This document shows, piece after piece, positions 16,045-24,528 of a stretch of 41,401 nucleotides of DNA. The notes under the pieces were generated by a model that saw nothing but the letters and a program-made list of their open reading frames with translations, was not told the origin of the DNA and did not search any database. Numbering within the stretch: the first letter of the stretch is position 1; each line of letters opens with the position of its first letter. The stretch lies in the NCBI GenBank assembly GCA_947167835.1, contig CAMVJO010000004.1:1-41401 (forward strand), given 5' to 3'. Made by a program: the position numbers and the translations under genes. The DNA is from an uncultured Prevotellaceae bacterium (lineage in GTDB: Bacteria > Bacteroidota > Bacteroidia > Bacteroidales > Bacteroidaceae).

Positions 16045-17574
16045 ATGAGAAATACCTTTCTATTGTTGATTTGCTGCCTGCTGGCTTCGTGTTTCTTTGA
16101 CAAAGGTTCGGAGAGCGAAGAGGAAATGTCGGCCTTTGGTGTTTTTGTAGATTCACTAAACGCAGAACGCCAGAAGAGTTGCCTACAAACACTTCTGAAA
16201 TCTGACACCTCGAAATACAAAAGCGATAAAGTATTGTGGAGCCACTACAATACTGAGGGTAGCATGGATACCATGTTGCTTTGGTCCGACCGCATGGGTG
16301 TAAGTTCTGATGCAGACTCCGTATTGTCGTACCTTCGTCGCGAAGTGCCGCGTAACGGATTAGATACCACGGCTTTCTTTATCACGCAAATCGCGGAAGA
16401 TTTGGATGTGGTGCACCAACTGAAATTTGACTCGCTACATCTTGACATCAATGAGGTACTGATGCATTTGGACTACCTACTTACGAAGGCATATGTTCGA
16501 TATACAGTAGGAATGCATCACGGTTTTATGCGCCCAGAGCAGACTTTCAACCACCTGCAAAGGAAGAAAGAAGGAGAATCCTACGTACGACTTTTCGATT
16601 TCAGCACTCCCGAACCATGTTATCCCGAGGCGTTGAAGAAAGTCGGCACAAACGAACGATTATCTTACCTTAAAGAATCTGTTCCAAAGAACCCGACTTA
16701 TGAGATCCTAAGGAAATCTTTTGAAACATCGACAGATCAGGATTTCAGGAAGAAGGTAGCGATAAATATGGAGCGATGCCGCTGGCAAATCAAGCAGCCG
16801 GAGGAAAACGAACGCATGGTAGTAGTTAATATTCCAGCACAACAATTATGGGCTGTAGGGAAAGACAGCGTTCTGAACATGAAAATATGCTGTGGTGCGA
16901 CGAAAACGAAGACGCCCTTGCTGAACAGCAGTCTTTCCTATATGCAAATCAATCCGGAATGGGTAATTACGACGAATATCATCAAAGACGATGTGTCACA
17001 TCACGGAGGCGATTCTGCTTACTTCGCACGTCATAGGTATTTCATCGTGGATAAGGCTTCGGGCGACACACTTAATCCCGCTCATGTAAGTGGTGAGCGA
17101 ATGCGCTCGGGAACTTTGAAGATAGCGCAACGAGGCGGTGCAGGAAACTCGTTAGGAAGAATCGTTTTCCGCTTTCCAAACAATTTTTCTGTCTATCTGC
17201 ACGACACGAATAACCGTGGTGCTTTCAACTATGAGCGACGTACCCTCTCGCATGGCTGCGTAAGAGTGCAAAAGCCCTTTGAACTGGCTTGTTTCCTCCT
17301 GCCCGATGCTGACGAGTGGGTATTAGAAAAAATACGCCTCTCAATGGATATTCCGCCAAAGTCAAGTCGCGGACGTGAATATCTGAAAAACCACAAGGAT
17401 GACCCACGTCCTTTGCGTTTAATCAGTTATCACGACATTTCACCGCGAGTACCGCTCTATATAGTCTATTATACGGCCTACCCTAACCCTGAAAATGGAC
17501 AAATAGAACTATGGAGCGATATCTATGACTACGATAAAGCTATCGTACGCACGATTGGTAAATTTTTGTATTAA
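16045..17574 (+). CDS. L,D-transpeptidase lipoprotein (YkuD/YcbB-like)
   Basis: The protein has 509 residues with a lipoprotein signal ending at LLASC (Cys16). The C-terminal catalytic domain, about 255-460, contains the YkuD signature. It begins at YLHDTNNRGAF (about 385-395) and continues to SHGCVRV, with nucleophile C405. Size and layout match the YcbB/LdtD group, which makes 3-3 peptidoglycan cross-links or attaches proteins to peptidoglycan in the periplasm. The preceding region (about 60-230) is the scaffold-like part seen in that group. It follows the M60 gene by 95 bp and precedes a secreted cysteine peptidase by 24 bp. Confidence 0.9.
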   Translation: MRNTFLLLICCLLASCFFDKGSESEEEMSAFGVFVDSLNAERQKSCLQTLLKSDTSKYKSDKVLWSHYNTEGSMDTMLLWSDRMGVSSDADSVLSYLRREVPRNGLDTTAFFITQIAEDLDVVHQLKFDSLHLDINEVLMHLDYLLTKAYVRYTVGMHHGFMRPEQTFNHLQRKKEGESYVRLFDFSTPEPCYPEALKKVGTNERLSYLKESVPKNPTYEILRKSFETSTDQDFRKKVAINMERCRWQIKQPEENERMVVVNIPAQQLWAVGKDSVLNMKICCGATKTKTPLLNSSLSYMQINPEWVITTNIIKDDVSHHGGDSAYFARHRYFIVDKASGDTLNPAHVSGERMRSGTLKIAQRGGAGNSLGRIVFRFPNNFSVYLHDTNNRGAFNYERRTLSHGCVRVQKPFELACFLLPDADEWVLEKIRLSMDIPPKSSRGREYLKNHKDDPRPLRLISYHDISPRVPLYIVYYTAYPNPENGQIELWSDIYDYDKAIVRTIGKFLY

Positions 17575-17598
17575 GGTAAATCATACAAGTCTTTAGAA

Positions 17599-18675
17599 AT
17601 GAGAAGAATTTCTATTATACTTGCCGTTATCTTGGCTATTTCAGCACAGGCGCAGCAGCCAAAGCAATTTAACGTAGTACGACAGAATCCGATAACGCCC
17701 ATAAAGAATCAGAATCAAAGCGGAACTTGCTGGGACTTCGCTACGCTTGGATTTTTTGAAAGCGAAATTCTTCGCAAAACGGGTAAGACGTATGATTTGT
17801 GCGAGATGTTTGTGGTAAACAAGGACTACTTGGATTGTGCCACACACTATGTGAGAATGCATGGGTACAGCCAAATTTCGGAAGGCGGTTCGTGCGACGA
17901 TGTGTTGGAAGTCATCCAAAAACACGGCATCTGCCCTGAAAATGCCATGCCCGCACCGGGTTCGCTGACGGGAGATTCGTTGGCAAACTTCAAGGTGTTT
18001 TTCCCAGAGTTGGAGCAAACGGTAAAAAGCATCGTGAGAAAAGATGCAAAAAAGCCTTTGCCACATTGGAAAGACAGCGTAATGCAAATTATAGAGAAGT
18101 ACGTAGGCCGCACCCCAGACACTTTTGAATTTGAAGGCAAGCAATACACGCCAAAGTCCTTTGCCGAAAGTCTTGGACTGGACTTTAACAACTATGTAAG
18201 CCTGACAAGTTTTACACATCACCCATTTAACAAATGGTTTGTCTTAGAAGCGCCATACAAGTGGCGACTAAAACCCAGTTACAACATACCTATCGAACAA
18301 CTGATGGAAGTTCTCGACAAAGCCCTCGATGCTGGTTATACCGTTGCCTGGGGTGGTGATGTTTCCGGCGATTTTACCCGCACAGGACTGGCATATCTGC
18401 CAGAAGACGTCAAACCCACACAACAAATGCGTCAGGAGCAATTCGATGACTGGCGCTTTACCTATGACCATGTCATGCTAATTTTTGGTAAAGCTACCGA
18501 TGAAAACGGAAAGCCCTACTATATGGTAAAAAACTCCTGGGGAAAAAGTGGAAACTACCAAGGAATTTGGTATATGTCGCGCGACTATATGCTGCTAAAT
18601 ACCACATATATTTTCCTAAACCACAATGCCCTCCCGAAAAAATTGGCAAAAGCCATGACAAAACACGGCTTTTAA
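17599..18675 (+). CDS. Secreted C1-family cysteine peptidase (bleomycin hydrolase/PepC-like)
   Basis: The protein has 358 residues with a signal peptide (MRRISIILAVILAISAQA). Papain-fold catalytic residues are visible: Cys44 in NQSGTCWDFATLGFFESE, His291 in YDHVMLIFG and Asn312 in MVKNSWGKSG. The early placement of the active Cys without a propeptide, and the long insertion between Cys and His, resemble the C1B group (bleomycin hydrolase, aminopeptidase C). Unlike cytoplasmic PepC it carries an export signal, so it probably trims peptides in the periplasm or outside the cell. It lies 24 bp after the L,D-transpeptidase gene and ends before a strong terminator. Confidence 0.9.
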   Translation: MRRISIILAVILAISAQAQQPKQFNVVRQNPITPIKNQNQSGTCWDFATLGFFESEILRKTGKTYDLCEMFVVNKDYLDCATHYVRMHGYSQISEGGSCDDVLEVIQKHGICPENAMPAPGSLTGDSLANFKVFFPELEQTVKSIVRKDAKKPLPHWKDSVMQIIEKYVGRTPDTFEFEGKQYTPKSFAESLGLDFNNYVSLTSFTHHPFNKWFVLEAPYKWRLKPSYNIPIEQLMEVLDKALDAGYTVAWGGDVSGDFTRTGLAYLPEDVKPTQQMRQEQFDDWRFTYDHVMLIFGKATDENGKPYYMVKNSWGKSGNYQGIWYMSRDYMLLNTTYIFLNHNALPKKLAKAMTKHGF

Positions 18676-18683
18676 ATAATAAT

Positions 18684-18724
18684 AAAGGAGTCTTCTTACC
18701 AACAAGAAGGCTCCTTTGTTTTAT
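18684..18724 (+). terminator. Rho-independent terminator
   Basis: AAAGGAGTCTTCTT and AAGAAGGCTCCTTT form a 13-bp stem with one mismatch and a 6-nt loop, followed by GTTTTATG. It begins nine bases after the C1 peptidase stop codon. Confidence 0.85.
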
Positions 18725-18809
18725 GTTCTATCTGGATAATTCCGAAGTGAAGATATCTCCAAATTAAACGAAGATTCTGAAGCATTCGTCAAACATCCAC
18801 ATTTATAGT

Positions 18810-19976
18810 TTAGACATCATCATCATCTTCGAGGTCTTCAAATTCATATTCCTCGAGTTCTTCGATATCGTCTTCGTCGTATTCAGATTCATCCACCACC
18901 CAGTCGGCAAAGTCGGCCTGTAAAGCCTGTACGTCACGGTCACGATGAACAATAGTACCGCCCTCACGAATGGTTTGCAGTTTATTATCTTCGCTATTCA
19001 GCTCTTTCCAAAGAACATCCTTGAGTTCCTGCAAACCAAGTCCGGTAACAGACGAAATAAAGACGACAGGAACATCTGGAAGTTCCTGACTGAGCATTTC
19101 TATCAGTTCGTCATCCAGCAAATCACACTTTGTGACGGCAAGAACGCGATGCTTTTCGAGCATAGCAGGATTATAGCGTTCCAATTCACCAAGCAGGATT
19201 TCATATTCACGCTTAATATTGTCAGTATCTCCCGGAACCATAAAAAGCAAGAGGGAATTGCGCTCAATATGGCGGAGGAAACGCAGACCAAGTCCACGAC
19301 CTTCGGCAGCACCTTCGATAATACCTGGAATATCTGCCATCACAAAAGAACGATTGTCGCGATAGGAAACAATACCTAACGAAGGTTCGAGCGTGGTAAA
19401 GGGATAATCGGCAATCTTTGGCTTTGCAGCAGAGAGAGCCGAGACAAGAGTGGATTTTCCTGCATTGGGAAAACCTACGAGTCCTACATCGGCCAGGAGT
19501 TTCAACTCCATAATGACAGTAAGTTCCTGCATAGGTTCACCAGGTTGGGCATATCGTGGCGTTTGGTTGGTAGCGCTACGGAAATGCCAGTTACCATAAC
19601 CACCACGTCCGCCTTTGAGAAGCATTTCTACCTGACCGTCCTCGGTAATGTCGCAAATATATTTACCAGTCTCGGCATCATAGACTACGGTTCCGCAGGG
19701 AACATCGATATATCGGTCTTCTCCATCTTTTCCACGGCTGCAATTCTTGGAACCATTGCCTCCATGACTGGCAAATACGTGGCGTTCGTAGCGAAGATGA
19801 AGCAAAGTCCAATAATTGCGGTTACCACGCAAATAAATGTTGCCTCCTCGTCCGCCATCTCCGCCATCAGGCCCACCATTGGGGTTGTATTTGGCATGAT
19901 GTAGGTGCATCGAACCGCGACCGCCCTTGCCCGAGCGACAATATATCTTAACGTAATCTATAAAGTTGGACTCCAT
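18810..19976 (-). CDS. obgE: Obg-family GTPase
   Basis: I start at the ATG at 19976 ([16 protein letters not shown], 388 residues); a further in-frame ATG at 20033 gives an unlikely hydrophobic extension. The protein shows the glycine-rich Obg fold (about 1-158), then a G domain with G1 GFPNAGKST (168-176), G3 DIPGIIEGA and a G4-like VTKCD. It ends in a very acidic tail ([19 protein letters not shown]). Obg associates with the 50S subunit and couples ribosome maturation to growth and to (p)ppGpp. It is the last gene of the adk-obgE stretch, with a probable terminator between the two. Confidence 0.95.
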   Translation of the reverse strand: MESNFIDYVKIYCRSGKGGRGSMHLHHAKYNPNGGPDGGDGGRGGNIYLRGNRNYWTLLHLRYERHVFASHGGNGSKNCSRGKDGEDRYIDVPCGTVVYDAETGKYICDITEDGQVEMLLKGGRGGYGNWHFRSATNQTPRYAQPGEPMQELTVIMELKLLADVGLVGFPNAGKSTLVSALSAAKPKIADYPFTTLEPSLGIVSYRDNRSFVMADIPGIIEGAAEGRGLGLRFLRHIERNSLLLFMVPGDTDNIKREYEILLGELERYNPAMLEKHRVLAVTKCDLLDDELIEMLSQELPDVPVVFISSVTGLGLQELKDVLWKELNSEDNKLQTIREGGTIVHRDRDVQALQADFADWVVDESEYDEDDIEELEEYEFEDLEDDDDV

Positions 19977-20000
19977 AATAATATATATAGGTGGAAAACA

Positions 20001-20036
20001 AAAAAACGGGATGTTCCGCAAAAAACAGAACACCCT
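20001..20036 (-). terminator. Terminator between adk and obgE
   Basis: On the minus strand GGGTGTTC, a 12-nt loop and GAACATCCC (one bulge) are followed by GTTTTTTTG. It starts 16 bases after the adk stop and ends 25 bases before the obgE ATG, so it may end or attenuate transcription into obgE. Confidence 0.6.
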
Positions 20037-20051
20037 GATAAAGCAATATAC

Positions 20052-20621
20052 TTAGCAAGCGTCGATTACTGCGCACAGTTTGGCGTTAATCTCCTCCAAA
20101 CTGCCAAAGCCCTGTATTGCATGACGAAGACCTTCCTTCTCGTACCATTCAGCCAAGGGAGCGGTCTGGTCTTTATAGACTTTAAGACGTTTTTTTATGG
20201 TTTCTTCGTTATCGTCTGCACGACCGGAAGTTTTTCCTCTATTGATTAAGCGCTCAATAAGCATATCATCAGGAACATCCAACTCAAGCATGGTAGAAAC
20301 TGCCGTACCACGTTCGGCAAGCATGGCCTTCAAAGCCTCAGCCTGCGGGATAGTACGAGGAAATCCGTCGAAAATTACACCTTCGCACGCTCCTAAAGCA
20401 TCGTAAGTAGCGGCAAGGATATCAATCATCAAGGAATCGGGAATCAGTTGGCCATTATCAATGAAACCCTTGGCGGTCTTGCCAAGTTCCGTTTCGTTTT
20501 TGATTTCTGCACGGAGCACATCGCCTGTAGAAATGTGCTTAAAACCATATTTCGCTACCAAAAGATCACTTTGTGTGCCCTTGCCGGAACCCGGAGCACC
20601 GAAAATTACAATATTCTTCAT
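20052..20621 (-). CDS. adk: Adenylate kinase
   Basis: The enzyme has 189 residues and catalyses ATP + AMP to 2 ADP. The P-loop is GAPGSGKGT (8-16). The AMP-binding segment STGDVLRAEI, the DGFPRT motif and a short LID (RGKTSGRADDNEETIKKRL) are all visible. The short LID without zinc cysteines gives the 189-residue length usual for Bacteroidetes. It lies 48 nt after hpt and just before obgE, an order I associate with Bacteroidales. Confidence 0.96.
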   Translation of the reverse strand: MKNIVIFGAPGSGKGTQSDLLVAKYGFKHISTGDVLRAEIKNETELGKTAKGFIDNGQLIPDSLMIDILAATYDALGACEGVIFDGFPRTIPQAEALKAMLAERGTAVSTMLELDVPDDMLIERLINRGKTSGRADDNEETIKKRLKVYKDQTAPLAEWYEKEGLRHAIQGFGSLEEINAKLCAVIDAC

Positions 20622-20669
20622 AGAAATTTAATTTTATTATTCTGATTTACACAATTAAAGGATGTTTCA

Positions 20670-21206
20670 TCATTTGCTTAGCACATAAAGATCAGGAAGA
20701 TTGCGACCAAATCTGTCATAGTCCATGCCGTAACCCACAACAAAGTCATTTGGAATTTTGAAACCGCAATAATCTACTTTAATCGGGTGCTGTAATTTTT
20801 CAGGCTTCAGGAGCAGAGAAGCAATGGCTACGGAAGCCGGTTTTTGGGCTTCAAGAGTATTCAAGAGGCTATACATTGAACCACCCGTGTCGATGATATC
20901 TTCGAGAATAACGACATGGCGTCCTTCGATATCCTCGTTCAGACCAATCAGTTCGCTTACACTACCCGTAGTATCCGTTCCCTCATACGATGCAACCTTT
21001 ACAAAAGAAATCTCTGCGGGTATATTAACGCATTTGAAGAGGTCGGACGAAAACATGAACGCACCATTCAGAACGGCAAGGAACAAAGGATTCTTCCCTG
21101 CATAATCACGCGACAATTCCTGTGCTATCTCCCCTACTCGCTTCGCTATTTCCGCAGCCGGAATATAGATACGAAACGTTTTGTCTAATACTTGAACCTT
21201 TTCCAT
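20670..21206 (-). CDS. hpt: Hypoxanthine phosphoribosyltransferase
   Basis: The 178-residue protein starts at the ATG at 21206 (MEKVQVLDKTFRIYI); an upstream in-frame ATG would add a hydrophobic 26-residue segment foreign to the family. The PRPP-binding motif VVILEDIIDTGGSM and the C-terminal KVDYCGFKIPNDFVVGYGMD identify a purine salvage phosphoribosyltransferase making IMP or GMP from hypoxanthine or guanine. It is followed by adk in the same direction, 48 nt on. Confidence 0.94.
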   Translation of the reverse strand: MEKVQVLDKTFRIYIPAAEIAKRVGEIAQELSRDYAGKNPLFLAVLNGAFMFSSDLFKCVNIPAEISFVKVASYEGTDTTGSVSELIGLNEDIEGRHVVILEDIIDTGGSMYSLLNTLEAQKPASVAIASLLLKPEKLQHPIKVDYCGFKIPNDFVVGYGMDYDRFGRNLPDLYVLSK

Positions 21207-21338
21207 AATGCAAAATGCGTTAATGATTGATATGATGAAAAATAGAAGTTGCAAAAATAATAAAAAAAGGGGATTTAACGGCATAAATCCACTTCTTTAT
21301 ATTCAAATGCAAGTAATATTGTAGAAATGCAAGGAAAA

Positions 21339-22952
21339 CTATAGATTCTGCAAGGGAGCTGCCCTGCGAACAATAGTCTTTAATTTCTTGCTGCTCTCTT
21401 TTGCACGCCACTCAAAGAGATCGTCTTTATGAAGCGGACGAATATATGAGAACCAAGCGAAGTTTTCCAAATAGGTATGCTCACGCGGAGCCTCTCCCGC
21501 ATTATAAAGTGTTCCCTGCGCCGCAGGAGTCCATAATCGTTGGACTTTGCGGTCGGGAAGTTGGATGCTGCACATACGAGCCAGCGTAGTTTCCGTATAA
21601 TTCTGGTAAAGTAATGTACTATCCTTCTCCATAGGAAAATTAACCACACAAACATTTCCCTCGGCTTCGTTCAAATACATCTCGCCTTGATGGAAATATG
21701 CACGAAGTTGGTGAGCGCTGATTTGATTGTAGTGAACGGTATCGATTTGTTCCACCATGAGTGCCTGTCTGTCCACATGTACGCTGTCAATCGTGCTATC
21801 ATTCATAAAGACGTTGATTTCTTCGCCAAGAATCTGACGCGCATCGCTCCAAACTATGGGATCTTTATAAAGCGTCATCAATTGTTTGGAAGAAAGATAG
21901 ACAAGGGAGTCGCAAACAGCTTGCACATCCTTACGATATGAACGAACGTGGGGAAAACCATGCACAGTACGATAGGCAGAGTCGGTATCCTGATTGAAAG
22001 AATAGAGACGAAGCGTATCGGCATGGAGATAGAGCGTGTCTATTCCCTGCGAATAATCAATAGCCAAGGCATGGCCGGTGGACATTGCGCTTCCGTCGAT
22101 TTCATTATACTGCCCGAAATCGCCTTTCAGCATATTCTTGTTTTCCTTGTCCTCGTAAATCACATTACCATAGCCATAAAAATCGCCATGATTCTTATCA
22201 TAGAAAATACTGTCGCCCGTAAGTTTCTTCTGATTATTGAAAACGGTATTTCTCTGCACAAGTCGCGAAAGTTGTGTGTCGGTATTATAATAGGCGTCCT
22301 CGGTATAGATGCGGGTGTCGTCACTAATCATATTTGAAGGCCCGACAACGTGCGCCCATTTGTTGATAAGATTATAATGCAGGGTATCCGAAGTAAGTGT
22401 GAACTTGGGATTCGTCAGTTTGACGTTATAATTAAAAGTGGATTGCCTTGTTGAGGTATAATACTCGCCATAATCGGAAGTAAGATGGTTGTCGCCATCG
22501 AAAAGCTCGCCACCATCGAAATAATACCCCACGTCCAACATCCTGTCATAGTTCAAACTATCGGTTTTCAGCACTTGTTTGCGATGACGCATAACTACAT
22601 GATGACGAACCTGGGCTATTTGGCTCATACCGTCGTAGAACATATAATCTCCGTCAAGGGAAAGCGTGTCGCCTTGCGTCATGTGAACGTGGCCGAAGGC
22701 TTCAAAAGAATTTGAAGGCTCAAAGAAAATGGCGCTGTCGCATTTTAAGTGCATAATGTCCTGCCGAAAATGCACATGTCCGTTAAAACATTGAGCACCT
22801 GGGCGTTTTAATTGGTCATGACTGAGGCGGTCGGCAAAAATAAGCTCTATTCTCTCACTCTTCTGCCCCTGATTTTTCTTTTGAGCAAAGGAATGAGAGA
22901 AAGTAAACGAGAAAAAGAGTATTAAAACGATATGTATGGTTTTATAACCCAT
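21339..22952 (-). CDS. LptA/OstA-like outer membrane assembly protein
   Basis: The protein has 537 residues with a signal peptide ending near FSHSFAQ. The body is a series of short beta-strand repeats of the OstA/LptA type, for example GHVHFRQDIMHLKCDSAIF, FEAFGHVHMTQGDTLSLDGD and LTGDSIFYDKNHGDFYGYGN. Such periplasmic proteins form the bridge that carries lipopolysaccharide to the outer membrane. It is much longer than E. coli LptA (about 185 residues), as is usual for the Bacteroidetes version. It follows two periplasmic chaperone genes, which supports an envelope role. A 21-nt periodic array separates it from surA. Confidence 0.82.
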   Translation of the reverse strand: MGYKTIHIVLILFFSFTFSHSFAQKKNQGQKSERIELIFADRLSHDQLKRPGAQCFNGHVHFRQDIMHLKCDSAIFFEPSNSFEAFGHVHMTQGDTLSLDGDYMFYDGMSQIAQVRHHVVMRHRKQVLKTDSLNYDRMLDVGYYFDGGELFDGDNHLTSDYGEYYTSTRQSTFNYNVKLTNPKFTLTSDTLHYNLINKWAHVVGPSNMISDDTRIYTEDAYYNTDTQLSRLVQRNTVFNNQKKLTGDSIFYDKNHGDFYGYGNVIYEDKENKNMLKGDFGQYNEIDGSAMSTGHALAIDYSQGIDTLYLHADTLRLYSFNQDTDSAYRTVHGFPHVRSYRKDVQAVCDSLVYLSSKQLMTLYKDPIVWSDARQILGEEINVFMNDSTIDSVHVDRQALMVEQIDTVHYNQISAHQLRAYFHQGEMYLNEAEGNVCVVNFPMEKDSTLLYQNYTETTLARMCSIQLPDRKVQRLWTPAAQGTLYNAGEAPREHTYLENFAWFSYIRPLHKDDLFEWRAKESSKKLKTIVRRAAPLQNL

Positions 22953-22997
22953 TATGTTTTTACCTTTAATCCGGAAAAGTAACAGAATCCGAAGGTA

Positions 22998-23100
22998 AGA
23001 TAAAAGATGTACCTTATCTTTTCAGAGATGTCCCTTATCTTTTTAGAGATGTCCCTTATCTTTTTAGAGATGTCCGACATCTCTTTTGAGAAATAAGACT
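22998..23100. repeat. 21-nt periodic array 2
   Basis: About five units with an exact 21-nt period start at 22998, 23019, 23040, 23061 and 23082. Read on the minus strand they contain GATAAGGGACATCTC and are nearly identical (20 of 21) to a unit of array 1 at 6102, but in the opposite orientation. The last full unit contains the perfect dyad AGATGTCCGACATCT. On the minus strand one frame reads KKIRDIS steps without a convincing start. It fills most of the gap between surA and the LptA-like gene. Confidence 0.82.
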
Positions 23101-23126
23101 ATTACGTTAAAGTAAGGAAAGAAGGA

Positions 23127-24491
23127 CTATTGCTTAGGCGCATCTTCCTTAATCCAACCGTCATACTTGAAATTATAATTGCGCCATTGCGGATCAATCT
23201 TGACATAAGTTGTCTTAATCTTGTCGGCAATCCATTTATCAAGGTACTCGCTGCAACGTTTCTCGGTTACAAGCTCACGGAGGACTTGGAAATCTTCGGT
23301 AATCGAAGCACGATGAGCATCAATACGGCTCTTCAGTTTCACCACGCAGCATACCGTTTGTCCTGTCTTTGTTGTCATCAGGAAAGACTCGGATATCTGT
23401 CCTACTTGAAGGGTATCTACAACTTTTGCAACGTCTTGCGGCAATTCTTTCATCTTAAATCGCGACGTTACGGAGCGGTCCTCCAACACATTAACCATTA
23501 AACCATGATTGCTGCGGGTATCCTTGTCGGCAGAAGCCAGAAATGCAGCCTCGTCAAAGGTCAAAACGCCATTTCTAACGGAGTCTGCAATTTCATTCAG
23601 ATAAGTCAGTTGTTTGGTGTATTCCTCTTGCTCGATAGTAGGCTTTAATAGAATATGGCGAACGTTTACTTTGTCGCCACGCTTCTCTATCAACTGCATA
23701 ATGTGGAAGCCAAATTCCGTGCGAACAATCTTTGAAACTTTCTTGGGGTCGTTCAGACTGAAGGCAACGTCGGCAAATTCCGGAACCCACTGGTTTCTTC
23801 CAGTAAGGCCGAGTTCTCCACCATTTCTAAAACTTCCGTCCTCACTATATGAGCGGGCCATAGCCGAGAAATCCTTTTCTCCGCTATTTACACGCTTCGC
23901 AATATCGCGAAGTTTGGTTTCGATGCGCTCTACTTCCTCACGAGTTGGTTGCGGAATAGCGGTAATAATCTGTACCTCCACTTGCGTGGGAATCATTGGG
24001 ATACTATCCTCGGGATATGTCTTGAGAAATTCGCGAATCTCAGCAGGAGTTACTTTAATCTGCTTAGTAAGTTTCTGCTGTTCACCACGCATCATTTCCT
24101 GATCCTTATATTTCTTTCTCAATAAGGTACGATACTGCGCCATAGTGCGACCTGACCACGCTTCTATGTTTTCTTTCGAGCCCAACATCTGCATATAATA
24201 TTCGATTTCCTGCTCAATTTCCGCGTCAATCATGGCATCTGAAACTTCCACGCTGTCAATTTGAGCCTGATGTACGAACAATTTCTGAATAGCTATCTGT
24301 TCGGGAATGACAGCATAGGGATTCTCTACGGGAGTGCCGTGGGCTTCCTGACTAAGGCGGGTTTCTTCTACATCGGAAAGCAGTATAGGCTCGTCACCTA
24401 CTACCCAAATCACCTTATCTACCACATTTTCCTGAGCAAAACCGCAGATGGTGGAAATAAATGCGCAGGCAATTATACTAAGTTTCTTCAT
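23127..24491 (-). CDS. surA: SurA-like periplasmic peptidyl-prolyl isomerase
   Basis: The ATG at 24491 gives 454 residues with a clean signal peptide (MKKLSIIACAFISTICGFA); a longer in-frame version to 24557 lacks one. An N-terminal chaperone segment (NVVDKVIWVVGDEPILLSDV) is followed by two PpiC/rotamase domains. The first, about 170-275, includes ARSYSEDGSFRNGGELGLTG and EFGFHIMQLIEKRGDKVNVR; the second is at about 280-385. SurA escorts outer membrane proteins through the periplasm. It lies 37 nt after another rotamase gene and before the LptA-like gene, forming an envelope-biogenesis operon. Confidence 0.92.
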   Translation of the reverse strand: MKKLSIIACAFISTICGFAQENVVDKVIWVVGDEPILLSDVEETRLSQEAHGTPVENPYAVIPEQIAIQKLFVHQAQIDSVEVSDAMIDAEIEQEIEYYMQMLGSKENIEAWSGRTMAQYRTLLRKKYKDQEMMRGEQQKLTKQIKVTPAEIREFLKTYPEDSIPMIPTQVEVQIITAIPQPTREEVERIETKLRDIAKRVNSGEKDFSAMARSYSEDGSFRNGGELGLTGRNQWVPEFADVAFSLNDPKKVSKIVRTEFGFHIMQLIEKRGDKVNVRHILLKPTIEQEEYTKQLTYLNEIADSVRNGVLTFDEAAFLASADKDTRSNHGLMVNVLEDRSVTSRFKMKELPQDVAKVVDTLQVGQISESFLMTTKTGQTVCCVVKLKSRIDAHRASITEDFQVLRELVTEKRCSEYLDKWIADKIKTTYVKIDPQWRNYNFKYDGWIKEDAPKQ

Positions 24492-24528
24492 AAAAATATA
24501 TTGAAGGGAGACATTCAAAAAATTTCGT

